Source: Himantopus leucocephalus
Lineage: Eukaryota > Chordata > Aves > Charadriiformes > Recurvirostridae
Length of the DNA: 64,000 bases
Direction: 5' to 3'
Assembly: GCA_003993805.1 (NCBI GenBank)
Contig: RSEF01000006.1
Coordinates: 31,166,453-31,230,452 of the forward strand
Shown piece by piece: positions 24,891-36,932 of the stretch. The position numbers were made by a program, and so were the translations under genes. How positions within the stretch are numbered: position 1 is the first letter of the stretch; each line of letters opens with the position of its first letter. The notes beneath the pieces are model-generated. The model worked only from the letters and a program-made list of their open reading frames with translations, was not told the DNA's origin and did no database searches.

Positions 24891-27214
24891 GGACTTATTA
24901 CTATGTAGCAAACTGAGCTCAACGAATTTACAGGAGACATTAAGATCAATCCCAGGAATTCAGTGCAATTCAATGTATTCTCTTTGAAAGTCCCTCCAGC
25001 CCCAATGATTTAAAAATAATGAAAGTGGTTATACATCGCGAGATCATTATTTAAAATAATAAGTTGTATAATATAAATAGTAGATTATTTTGGTATTTAT
25101 CCAGCTGTTAGGCCTGTTGAGCTCCGTATTTATACCTGCGGCCTCGAAGAAAAAGATGTTACTTAAATGGCATTTGGATGGTCTCCTAAGACAGAATGAG
25201 ATGTGGCTTTTGGAGACACTAATTATAATCATCATCATAATAAAATATTTGAACAGTATTTTCTAAGAGAAATCTAGTTTTAAATTTAAATCCTGTCAAA
25301 TCTTAATTCTTCCCTTTTGGAGTTGCTGTCCCAGCAAGTGTCTGCTTTCAAGACCATACGTTGCTTATTATGCTCCCATAGGTGAATTAACATGTAATGC
25401 TAGAAAGTGATATGATCAGATGTTTCTCTCCAAAAACCACCTGAGAAACTTGTAACTCTTACTACGGAGGGGACTTTGTACGACTTGTAGTTGCAAGCCA
25501 CATACATCGTACAGAGCATAACATACAAAGTGCCTTTTCAGTTTAATCTTTCTTTTCAGCAGATATCTTTCCTGTATAGCATAATCATTATCCTTATTAA
25601 AATCTGTGGTGTTTTTTTTTCTCCTTTCTAGCATATGGTTATTTAAATATACATTCCTGCATTGACAGTTTGACAGTGCTTGTGTGTACACACTAGAGAT
25701 TGGAAAGAACAAGGATGAAGCGCATCTCTTCAGTAGCAGCAAGGATGAACAGGGGGAAATAGTGTAAAGCAGCATTTAAACTGAAATATAAGGGTCATTG
25801 TTACTGTTGCGCTTTGCAGAGTTGGTGGTGAGATGTCAGTGGAGAAAGTATTCACAGCATGTCTATTCAGAAGGTTTAGAAGGAACTTTTTGGCCCTGCT
25901 TTCTCATTTGGGATGTGTTCTTGCAATACTCATTAACATGAGCGTGGTGTAACTGTATCGCTGCGTCGGTGCCAAAGTGAAGGCATTCAGTGGCATCCTT
26001 TGAAGTGCCTATATTGGCTCTTCCGTGAGAATATAAAAAAAGATGTGTGCTCTGCCCTAAGTCACAGGTATATTAGCACTCCTGTGGTTAAGTCCCATGT
26101 GCATAAGCAAGAATAGATTTTTCCTTAGCTCTTAGCTTCTCTTTAGGCATTAGGAAAGGTGAAAAGCTATTTCGTTCACATCAGACCTGTATTAACTAGT
26201 GTAAGCTGATAATGCTTTTTTTTTGTCAAATGATTACACTGATTTTTGTTTATTTTTTTTCTAAACTAATAGCATTTCATTTATATTCTATGGGCATTAA
26301 CCACAGAACTTCATTTGTTTTGAAAATCCTTTTTAAAGCTCTATTCATCTGTGGTAAGGCTAGTGGTGGTAAAAAATCAATTGCAGCTGTATTATTTGCA
26401 AAGTAATCAATTCACTTCTCCATTCTAACTAGAAGAGGCATCCTGAGGAGCTGGAAAAATTACAGTAATCTGATATGCTTGATCTTGTCTTTGTTTCATT
26501 GTAAAGACTGATACTCATCTCTTTACGTCCACTTCCTTTGAATTTTATTTAGAGTTCATATAAATAAGGGCTACTTGAAAACATCTTGAACAGGTATATA
26601 ATCACCCTTTTCTTTTGACAATCCTTTGTCTTATTTGGTCATATTTTGGCTCTTCTTATGAACTGGGCATATTTAAATGATGTGTTCATCTTCTGTGTTA
26701 ATTATTGTGACCTGAATAGTGTCTCAAATTATGTGTTTAGAGTAAGTTTGGAAGGGAAGCATATGGTAACTTTTCAGTCCTTGGTTTTCACGCATAAGTA
26801 GTACTCTATCCAAGATTTGGTTCCGTTATTAATCTTTTCATTAAAATAAATTTTACTTATTTTTTACTAACTGCAGATGTATATAGTAATATACAAAAAG
26901 TGAAGGGCTGCAGGTTTTATCTGCTGGACTCCCAGTTTTACAAATACACAGAGAACATTAAATTGGTCTTCTGACATCTTAATAAGATAGGCTTAGGGCC
27001 AGCAGGAACCTTTTCCTTCATCTAGGTGATGTTACCTGATGTTGCAAGCAAACATTTTCACAAACTCTGTTTAAAAATTCATAAAATCTGTTTTCAAAAG
27101 CAGATTTCCTCACTATTGAACTTAAACTATTTTCATGAAGCTCCTTTATTTTCACAAATGCAATTATTCATTTTATACATAGTTATTATTGTGCAGCCAT
27201 TTTCTGTGACTTCA
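24891..27214. other. Intronic, nothing recognised
   Basis: AT-rich intronic DNA. The longest ORF (25416-25775, minus strand, 119 codons) has no family similarity that I can see, no splice support and no codon signature of a gene. Confidence 0.55.
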
Positions 27215-27440
27215 GTAGCTCTTAATTCTTCCTGGTGTTTAGTCCTTTGGTGTATTTATACACAGCAATCATATTCCCTATCAGCCTTTGATTTACCCGG
27301 AGAAGCAAGGTCTATTCTTTGCCTTTGACAAGATTCATTTTCTCTTCCCCTCCTGGCTACCCTAATGGTTCTTCACCTTCACTTTGAATCCGTCTTTGAA
27401 CAGAGTGACAGTGCAGTATACACTTATTAGTCCGTCAAGA
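27215..27440 (-). mobile_element. Old CR1-like LINE fragment, antisense
   Basis: GTATTTATACACAGCAATCATATTCCCTATCAGCCTTTGATTTACC resembles, in part and with mismatches, the CR1 segment coding for the ORF2 C-terminal region on the opposite strand. CTTTGAATCCGTCTTTGAACA to its right is in the expected order. The copy is degraded with no open frame. Boundaries are approximate. Confidence 0.6.
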
Positions 27441-30400
27441 CATCATTTTGCAGTTAGAAGATTAAATTGCACAGTACCATTGTTATCGTTACAATTTTGG
27501 TTACTCCATTAAGATGCCTCACATTCCGCTTGTGTTTTTCTTTACGTTTGGCTGGTGTAGTCTGAGGAAGTTGTTTTAGGGGTGATTGTTCTACACCTGT
27601 TGTAGCAGCCAAATGTGAAAGAGCCAGGACTTTTTATTATGATTTTTTTAAAAAAGCATACTAATTTAACATAAAATAATGAACTGGTCTCATTTGAGGT
27701 GAAAAGTTGGAATGATAATCTAAGTATGACAGAATTTAATATTTTAAAGCAATCAGTGAAAATCGGTGTGCATAATTGCAATGCATAGACTCCTTGTTAC
27801 GCTAATACCAATGTGAATTTATACTCCTGAATTTACAAATATTCAGTTAGATCATTAAATGGAGATTCATCTGGGGGATGCTTTCACATAGTTTATCATT
27901 CACAGTGATAAACTGCATGACACTGTGATATTAAACCATCAGCTTCTGTTCAGGTCCACTTACACGCTCTCTCCATTAGCATGAATACTGAGCTACTGGG
28001 GTTGCACTCACTACGGATGAACTGCTTTGTGTTTGAGTTTTCATTTTTATGAAATACCTTACTGCTTAAATTCTTGCTCATATTTTTTAAACTGATTTTC
28101 ATGATATTTAAACATTACCTTTGTTTAACATTGCCTTTGTTTAACCTCAGTCAGTATGGTGAAATCAAGCAAATTAGAGAGGAAGGAGGGTTTTTTGTCT
28201 TGGTATTTTCAATTTAAATACAAGATACAGTAGTGACAACTTACTAACAACATGATAGCAGGTGTGCTAAGGTTAATTGTGTTTTCTGTCAGAAGAAAAT
28301 AGTAAATGGTACATCATTGCAATAACATTTCTGAAGATTTCAGAGCAAAAGAAATTCAATTTTTATTAATGATATATAATATTAATAAGGTTTTTAAAGG
28401 CTTTTTAAACTTACAATGTAGCGAAAGCAAGTTGTTATTTAAATGGTCATACTGAGTAATGTTATACTTTTAAAATTCAATTGCTAAGATGACACTTCTT
28501 GTGTTAATGTTGTTCAAACAGTAACTCAGGATACACAGGAAACAAAATGAAAATTGATACAAAGACATAAAACGGGTTTAGTTACCTTGAAGAACAGTGT
28601 TTTAAGTGAAACTTGTAAAGCAGTCCTTTTGCTCTACTCAGCTTTTTCTGGTTTCGCCTTGAGAGTTCAGAGGATAGAAAAAATTGCAAAGGCATCTAAA
28701 AAAATGACTTGAGGAATTACTGAAATGATTTCACTTGTTAATCTTATGAAGGGAAGATTTAAAGGGTGATACTGCAGTCAAGCAGCTAAAGATGTCTGAC
28801 GGATGATGGGGGAAAGAGGTGGAGAAAGAGGGCTAGAAGAAGAAATGGCCCTAAATATCAGTAAGAGATACTTAGTGTAGACGTGCTAAAAGGAAAGGTG
28901 GCACAGGTAGTTTCTGAAATCTCTAAAACTAGAGTTTTTTAAAATGAAAGTATATAACCATCTATCAGTACAGGCTTGTGTCTCCTTTGGGGAAGCAGGT
29001 ACGTCCCTACTTGCTGTGCTTTTATTATGTTTTCTGTGATATAATTTTCTCTTTTCAATATTCCATGTTTTTCCTTTTTGATGTGAATAATTTGTAGCAA
29101 CAAAAGTGAAGCGTCTCCATTGGTGTCATCTTAATAAAGGAATGAAAAAATCCATCTCATGATATGACAGGCAGGTGCCCTACTAGTCGTTGTTAGGAAT
29201 TGTAGAGGGGATGAAGAGTGTTTACTATTATCTCTGAAGTTGTTAAGAAGTACCAATAATTCACAATTAAAAAAAAAAATGTTTCATAGAACTAAGCAGT
29301 GATTATTAGAAAACAGTTAATTGGCTTCAGAAAAGGAGGATTAAACTGGTCCATTTTTCAGCTTTGTAAGTTTTGTGTGAACATTTTAAAAACAAATGAA
29401 ATTGGTCTTTTACCAATTGACTCTTCTTTCACTGCCAGTTTGTTGACACTTAGAGCCCTTTGCTCCACAATGAACGATAATACAATTGGTCTAGTATGTA
29501 GTCTTTAATTGAATTGACTATTTTGCCCTGCTGCTCAGGGAATTGATAAATTGCTACAACCTTCTGTTCTGAAAGTTGGTGGGTTTTCTTGTCTTTTGTT
29601 TTAGGAGTACAAAGAAATTGTGAAAAAATTGGTTAAAGACATCACTGAATTTGTTTTGACTAATGATAATATTGCAGTCTGTGAAATATTTTAGGAATTA
29701 ATCAGTGTTTACTGTCATTTCTCGTTTAATTGAGTAAGTAAAATAGACTTTCATATTCAATATGCCACTACTGGTAGAATACAACTGAGTATTTTGAACT
29801 TTTAATAGCAAAGTTATTTCTTTGACCTGAAAACATTTGTAAGGAGAATGTTTTTCTTGACCTCATAAGGTGAACATCGATATTGTTTTTGTAAGAGGCA
29901 GCTGACCTGCAGACACTATTTGAATGACATTTTGTTGTTAAACAGCTTAGCTGAAGTTCCCAAAGTTATTATTTAATCAAGAAAATATGACAGGAAACAT
30001 ACTTTTTTTTCAGCCAAATTGGTACTTGTATTGATAATTGCTAGTGTCCTACCCCCTACTTCACAAATACATTTCCCACTTCTCAAATTCTCTTAAGTCA
30101 CAGATCATAGCTGAGTAGCATTTTTTAAGTCATCTATGTGTTTGGATGCTCTTTTTCTGGAGAGGATGGGGCACGTGGGTACTACTGATGACCTTAGAAA
30201 TATCTGCCATTATTTATCTTTGATTTTACTTCATATCATTTTATGAATAGATTCTTTCCAGTTATTATGAAGGAGTGGAGGAAATTAAAAGGGTTGCTTT
30301 GCCTGAAGACACACATTGGGGAAAGAAGGGTGGATCCACATACTAGTCAAGCACAGGAGAAGTAGGTCATTCTTAAGTGACAAGCTTTTATTCTTGAAGC

Positions 30401-33400
30401 ACGTCAAAGAAGGTGGGATGGGGGTAGAGGAGAAGAGAGAAAATCCATGTAGTATCTACTTGAAAGGAATTGTTGCAGATGCTTCATTTTTATCAGTTTC
30501 ATGTCCTTTCCTTAAGTCATTCAGTTCTGTGTTGTGGAGAGGTTACCCATTTGTGCACTCATGCAATAGAACCACCATAATTTGCTTCATAGAATCACCA
30601 TGTGAGATTTGGAGAGCTCTGTGGGTTTGTGTGTTCTCTGCAGGTAAATCCATGGCTGGGTATATTGGGGGATTTAATGTCAGACTACAAAATTTACATA
30701 CAAATGTATCTTTATGGGTTTTTTTAAATTTACTTTAATCCAGTGCGTCAGTAATTTATCAGTTGTTAGTCAAAAACATGTTACAGTCAACATGAAAACA
30801 TGATTTAGTAAGTGATGGAAAGAAGTCGTTTCTCAGAGAAGAGGAAGCTATGTTATGCTGCTGAAAATTAAGAAATATCTTTTATTCCTTTTCTCAGGTT
30901 CTCCTGGTGTTTTTTGCTTTGGTGGCGTGGATTGTTTTTTCCCCTGATTATGGTGTCTGTGTCAGTACACTTTACTCTGTCCTTGTATGAAATAAACATG
31001 CTCTCAGCAAATGTTAAAATGGATATTTGGTCTGAGGAAAAGCTTAAACTTACCTTGTTTTGCCCAAGGCAGACTACAGTTCTCACTAACATAGAAAGAA
31101 AAGCGCATCGTACGCCATAGTTGGGAAGTTTGTGGGTGTGTTTGGCATGCTTTTTCACTTGATTCATGTTTGACATTGTTCATGATTATGTTTCATTTAG
31201 GAAATGTGCTAATAATGCATTTTTATACCTTGCATTTCAAACTGTGTAAAACACTCACGTGACCTTTAGCAGATGCAGTGTACTACATATTTCCTGGCGG
31301 GGTGTCCATTTTAATTTTTTTGAACAGTTCTACTGCCCTTGTACTTTTATGAGGCCTCGGACATTTTTGGGAATTAACTGCCAAATATCCCACTGCTACA
31401 AGAGATAATATTTGATTAACCCCTGACCAAAGATAACTGTGTCCATCAGGATATACAGAAGCTTAGTTAAACTATTTCTTTTCAGCAAAGGTTCCAGGAG
31501 TCTGCAAAGATGCTCAGCAAATGCTTATTAATCAGATAAGCATAACTTTTTTTTTTTACCCTACTATCAGTGAAATAAAATAAATCATAGCCCAAAAGTT
31601 AATCAAAATTGCTACTAGGATTTTAAGGCATGACTCCATTAACTTAATGTAGTTTGCGTTACTCATGCAAGAGGTGAGTTTGCCATTTATTTTTATAAGC
31701 TATGTTAGTTCCCCAGAGGTTTTTCTCCTTTCTCTTCAAGTAACACTGAAACTCAGCTCTTGGTCATCATGGCAGAATCACATAAGTGTTCCATATGGTT
31801 TTACTTCAGTTCTGTGTATTTTTATTAGTTAAGGGCACACTTTGGTCTAAACTGAGTATAAAAGGTTCTGAAGGATGCCAGAGTATAGCAAATAATAATA
31901 CATAGCATCTGTAGCTGTGATTGAGGAGCTGCTAGTTAATGGGTTATTTTCCATGAGCCAAAGCATTCCTTAGTTACTCACCATGCTTAAGTGTATGCTG
32001 AATTATCCTGTTCCAGGAGACATAGTAGAAGTATTTCCTATGTTTTTCATATGAAGGTGATCATCCATCTCCTATTAAGCGATTGGCCCTCATTTTTCAT
32101 TCATCATGTGAGTAAAGGAGAAGATTAAATCAATCTATTGAATATTATTCAGTCAAATAATGTGCGATGTATTTTTAATTATCTTCCTGCTTTTATAGAG
32201 TTTAATCACAAAGCTTTTATTTTTTTTCTATTACTACATTGAATTATATGCCTGAAACAAGTACTGAGGATGTTGCTTAATGTTTGATGCTGTTGAGACA
32301 GTCCTTGGGATTTTTTTGTACTTATACACCAAATAGTAACAAGTAGCATACAAGAAAGATTTCTCTCCTTTAAAATATGGCTTGGACATTTGCAGGTAGA
32401 AAAGTCACTAAAGCTCTGAAGCAACTCTGTCTTGTTTTCAGAACCTGGTAGTCTGTAAGTGCAGGAGGACATTGTGCCTTGAAAAGCTTTGCTGCACTGG
32501 GCTGTTACTGTGCTCTGAGAAGATAAGAACCTTGTTGAAGGAGATTCAGAACTGCATGCTAGAACTCAAAAGAGAAACAAAAACTCATACTGAGGTTAGA
32601 GCTAAGAGGTTTCAAGAGGAGAACTGGAGTGGAGACTCCTCAGGTCATACACTGAGATTACTTTTGTACTGAAGAAACTAATGGAAGTGAAGAAAAGACA
32701 TGGAAAGATCAAAAAGAAGTATTATGAGGATTGATATGAAGTATTATGATTTGATTGATTGCAGTTTTTTATTGAAATGTGTTAGAAATCAATTTCATGT
32801 TAACTATTAAACTCTGTAATGGTGGTATTAAGTTTTTGAGGTTAGTAAAACTGCAGCTTCAAAGGAAGTGCTTGATAAGCTAAGGAGCATGGTGTTTCTA
32901 CCAAATATGACTTTCAAACAAAACAGTCCTTATCTTATGTCCTTGTCTACTTTGGTTTTCACGTGTGTTGACAGTTTTGCTGCCTGACAGTGTAAACTGT
33001 TGCTCTGTTTCATCCTTCTTTCTCCTAGAATAGCTGATATGAAATGCATATAAAATACCTTGTGATGAGCCTTCAACTGGACCAAAATTCTTTGAGATCA
33101 AGAACATGAATAATACTATTTTTTATATAATTGAAGGTGGTACATTAAAAAGTGCAATTTATGATTTTAATTCTAATTAAGGCTGTACTTTTATTTTTGT
33201 TTTCGATTTTCCAGGTGTAAAGATATCTGTACCATTGAGTTCCATATTGCGAAGTAGTCGGAATGATCTATTGGCACCTCATAGTCATTAAGGAAATTTT
33301 CAAAGCAAAGTTTAACCAATTTAAATTCTATGTTCTAATTCCAGATTTCTGTAATAATATGATCCCATATTTCTGTACACATTATTTCCCTCAGTGAAGC

Positions 33401-33820
33401 ATTCCATTATTCAGAAGCAGAAAGAACAAAAGAATTTTCTGTCTTCATCAGTCATTTCGTCTTCCAAAATGAAGGTTTCTTTAATCATCTGGGTAGAAGT
33501 TGGTAGTAGTTTAGTGGAAAAAATATCCTTTTTGATTATTTTGTTTTCCTTTGAATGGTCCCTTGTCTCTACAAACACAATATTGGTAATTGCGCTGGTT
33601 TAGCATCATTATACTGCTTGTAGTTACATATCTATTTTTCTAATCTGATAGTTGTCATATGCTAAACTCTTCTGAAGAAATCAAGTAGTGTTTGTGTGTG
33701 TGCTAGGAGGATAGTTTTTCTTCCTGTTTCTCGATGTCGGTGGTCTGAACCTAACATCTGTCTTCATTGTTTTCCTGCTGTCAAATAAGCCTTTTTCTGT
33801 TCCCACTCTGTCAATAGTCT
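27441..33820. other. Intronic, nothing recognised
   Basis: Long AT-rich block. It holds a 16-bp tandem duplication at 28111-28142. ORFs at 30316-30738 (+, 140 codons), 30868-31176 (-) and 32206-32472 (-) show no recognised domain and are taken as chance. Confidence 0.55.
28111..28142. repeat. Tandem duplication of a 16-bp unit
   Basis: AACATTACCTTTGTTT is followed directly by AACATTGCCTTTGTTT, differing at one base. Confidence 0.9.
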
Positions 33821-33822
33821 CA

Positions 33823-33890
33823 CCTTCTTTTACTCTTTTACTCGTCTCACCTTTACTTTTACTTTTACTTCTTTTACCTTCTTTTATGCA
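33823..33890. repeat. Imperfect CTTTTA/CTTTTACTT simple repeat
   Basis: A pyrimidine-rich run of TTCTTTTACTCTTTTACTC-like and ACTTTTACTTTTACTTC-like units, interrupted by CGTCTCACC. It is a microsatellite with internal variation. Confidence 0.85.
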
Positions 33891-34379
33891 AGCAGTAGGG
33901 GGGAAACATTTTTAGTATTATTCTATTAATAAGAATAATTGTGATGTAGTGCCAGTCCTGAATCAAAACCTCCTTGTGGTGGGCTGTGTAAACAGACAAC
34001 AAAAGGCAATTATTTCCTCATTCTCAGATATCTTCTATGTCAGGAATCCAAAATGCCTTTCACCACCAGCTGTCCTGGGTGGTGGCTGTCACATCAGCAG
34101 CATCACTCTTCATGGTGGTAGCAGGTACATCATTGACAGTAGCTGTGCAACAGCATCTTCTGTTTCGGCTTTGGTTGAAATGTCATTGGATCCTGGATTT
34201 CCATTTCTCCCCTTTAACTTTTGAAGAGCTATTTTAATCATCCTCTTTAAATTTGTGTAGAAACTCTTTCATTTAAGAAATGTGTAATGCAAACCTTCTA
34301 AATCAGCTTTAAAAGCAATACTGTATGTATTAAGCTCAGTTTTTGTAGAACATTCACTTTAGAATTAGACAGAGGTCTT

Positions 34380-34947
34380 CATAGAATCATAAAATTGTCT
34401 AGGTTGGAAGGGAGCTTTAAGATTGAGTCCAACCATCAACCTAACACTGCCAAAACCACCACTAAACCATGTCCCTCAGCACCACATCTACACATCTTTT
34501 AAATACCTCCAGAGATGGCAACCCCACCACCTCCCCGGGCAGCCTGTTCCAATGTTTGATAACCCTTTCAGTGAAGAATTTTTTCCTAGTATCCAATCTA
34601 AACCTCTCCTGGCGTAACTTGAGGCCATTTTCTCTTGTCCTAATGCTTCTTACTGTGGAGAAGAGATCGACCCCCACCTCCCTACACCCTCCTTTCAGGT
34701 AGTTGTAGAGGGCGATATGGTCTCCCCTCAGCCTTCTTTTCTCCAGACTAAACAACCCCAGTTCCCTCAGCCGCTCCTCATAAGACTTGTGCTCCAGACC
34801 CCTCACCAGCTTCATTGCCCTTCTCTGGACACGCTCCAGCAGCGCTATGTCTTTCTTGTAGTGAGGGACCCAAAACTGAACACCGTACTTGAGGTGGAGC
34901 CTTACCAGTGCCAAGTAGAGGGGGATCACCTCCCTAGTCCTGCTCGC
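34380..34947 (-). mobile_element. CR1 LINE, 5'-truncated, with intact ORF2 tail
   Basis: On the minus strand this copy carries an uninterrupted 155-codon frame (34929 to 34462) that is the C-terminal part of the CR1 ORF2 reverse transcriptase. Recognisable pieces are [49 protein letters not shown] and HWNRLPGEV, ending VVLRDMV and TAG. The Met assigned at the ORF start is internal, since the element is cut short near 34947 within the CR1 consensus. The 3' end finishes in the GATTCTATGA-type repeat at 34380-34390. The open frame suggests a fairly young copy. It is inactive: only the tail remains. Confidence 0.95.
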
Positions 34948-36030
34948 TTGTTTTGTTTGTTCAGGGTAATTTTTTCATGTCTCTTTGGTACCTTCTTTTC
35001 AAACCCTCATTAGCTTGGTATTCATGTCTCAATGAAAACAAATTCTTCCTGTGGTTGGGGGCTGTGATGAATAGCCTGAACATTGCATGTTGATTGCTCA
35101 CAAATGGCTTTATTCTTGAACTCCTTATTTTTGCTTTGTGATCAGCTAAACAAGATATATTATCTTTTCTAAAGGAATGAGTGTAGTTAATAGAAAAAAT
35201 GGCATAAGGAATTACTGGTCCTTTTTTTCTCTCAGGAAAAAAAGATAGGAAGTGTTTGTTCAGTTAGGAAAAGCTAAGCTGTATGGATTATGAAACTTAT
35301 AGGACATTCTGAGGCATTTTTCAGAAAATGCTTTTTTTCTGACCTTGTATGAGACATGACTGCCAGAAAAATTAGGTTCATATGACATTAAAACTTAGTT
35401 TCAGGTTTAAAGCTATTTTTCCTCATCGCACAACAATAACAATTTGCTGCAAAGCAGCATCAGTTTTCTGCAGTAGGAATTTCCTAATCCTTCTTTCTCC
35501 AGAAACAGATTTCCTTTAGTCACAACACAGATTTCAACTATAAGCCTGAAACTAATTTTTACAAGTACTGCATCAATATTCAAATAAACTTGTTCAACAA
35601 TATTAACTCAATTTTATTTAATACCTTCCCCTCGCCTGTTCTGTTGGACTAGAAATAAAGTATGTCAGGGAATTAGTGATAGGTATAAAAAGATACTAAA
35701 CTGAGAATACGTAAACTGAATGGGAGATACAGGTATCTAAAGCTGAATGTGGCCTGGTGGGTACCTTTTCCTGATGCTATTTACTTCTCATTGTATATAA
35801 AATGTGTGTATATATATATAAGGGATATATATGTATGTTCCTTGACATAATTCTTTTCCATACACTTCCATATACAAGTCAGAATTATTTCAGCATCAGA
35901 ACTTTACATTGTTACAATGGTATTTGTCCTGACGTTAAATTAAAATCTGTCCATTTATGCTGTTCATTATGGTACACTTTGTTAGCGAAATCATCACTTC
36001 TGGAATAATGGTTTGGTTTTTAATGTATTC
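34948..36030. other. Spacer between two CR1 copies in opposite orientation
   Basis: About 1.1 kb of AT-rich intron between convergently homologous CR1 copies. It includes a TG/TA-rich run at about 35804-35835. Nothing else recognised. Confidence 0.6.
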
Positions 36031-36932
36031 GTCTGGGTGATGGGGCAGAGTGTATCCACAGCAAGTTTGTCGTTGACACAAAACTGGGAGGAGTGACTGA
36101 TATGCCAGGGGGTTATGCTGCCATCCAGTAGGACCTGAAGAGGCTGGAGAAATGGGCTGACATGAACCTCATGAAGTTCAACAAAGGGAAGTGCAAAGTC
36201 CTGCACCTGGGGAGGAGCAACCCCATGCACCAGTACATGTTGGGGGCTGCCCAGCTGGAAAGCAGCTTTGCAGAAAAGACCCTGGGGGGTTCTGTTGGAC
36301 ATCAAGCTGACCATGAACCAGCAATGTCCTTTTGTGACAAAGGTAGCGAATGGTATCCTGGGCTGAATTAGGCGGAATGTTGCCAGCAGTCAAGGGAGGT
36401 GATCCTTCCCCTCTGCTCAGCGCTGGTGAGGACACATCTGGAGGACTTTGTCATGTTCTGGGCTTCCCAGTACAAGAGCTACAGGAGGGAGCCCAGCCAA
36501 GGGTCTCTATGATGATGAAGGGACTGGAGCATCCCTCCTGTGAGGGAAGGCTGAGAGAGCTGTGGCTGTTCAGCCTGGAGAAGAAAAGGAATGTCAGGGA
36601 AAATGTCTCATCAATGTATATAAATACCTGGAGGGAGGGTGCAAAGACAGAGCTAGATTCTTTTCAGTGGCGACCAGTGACAGGACAAGAGGCAATAGGT
36701 ACAAACTGACACACAGGAGGTTCTGTCTGAACACTGGGAAACACGTTTTTTACTGTGAGGGCTGAGCACTGGCATAGGATACCCAGGGAGGTTGTAGAGT
36801 CTCCCACCTTGGAGATATTCAGAACTGGTCTGGACATGGTCCTGGGCAACATGCTCTAGGTGGCCCTGCTTGAGCAAGGTGGGTTGGACAATGCCAGAGG
36901 TCCCTTCCAACCACAACCACTCTCTGAAACCC
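36031..36932 (+). mobile_element. CR1 LINE, about 0.9 kb, broken reverse transcriptase
   Basis: The longest CR1 remnant in the window, in sense with ATRNL1. It starts in the ORF2 palm/thumb-coding region (frame 36162-36371: [20 protein letters not shown]), passes a GLEHPSCEGRLRELWLFSLE segment in another frame (36350-36709), then YKYLEGGCKDRARFF, and ends near GGTCCCTTCCAACCACAACC. Frameshifts and stops break the ORF at least twice. The expected 3' GATTCTATGA repeat is degraded (TCTCTGAAAC). The sequence wording differs from the 34380 copy, so it is another and probably older subfamily. Confidence 0.94.

Noticed and set aside
25416..25775. 119-codon minus-strand ORF
   Set aside because: Low-complexity text with no family similarity and no exon signals; treated as chance.
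30591..30606. TTCATAGAATCACCAT, like a CR1 3' end repeat
   Set aside because: No CR1 sequence follows on either side; chance match.
30316..30738. 140-codon plus-strand ORF
   Set aside because: No recognisable domain and ordinary AT-rich intron composition. One ORF of this length is expected by chance in 64 kb.
36350..36709. 119-codon plus-strand ORF with GLEHPSCEGRLREL
   Set aside because: It is a fragment of the CR1 reverse-transcriptase frame between frameshifts, so it is annotated as mobile element.
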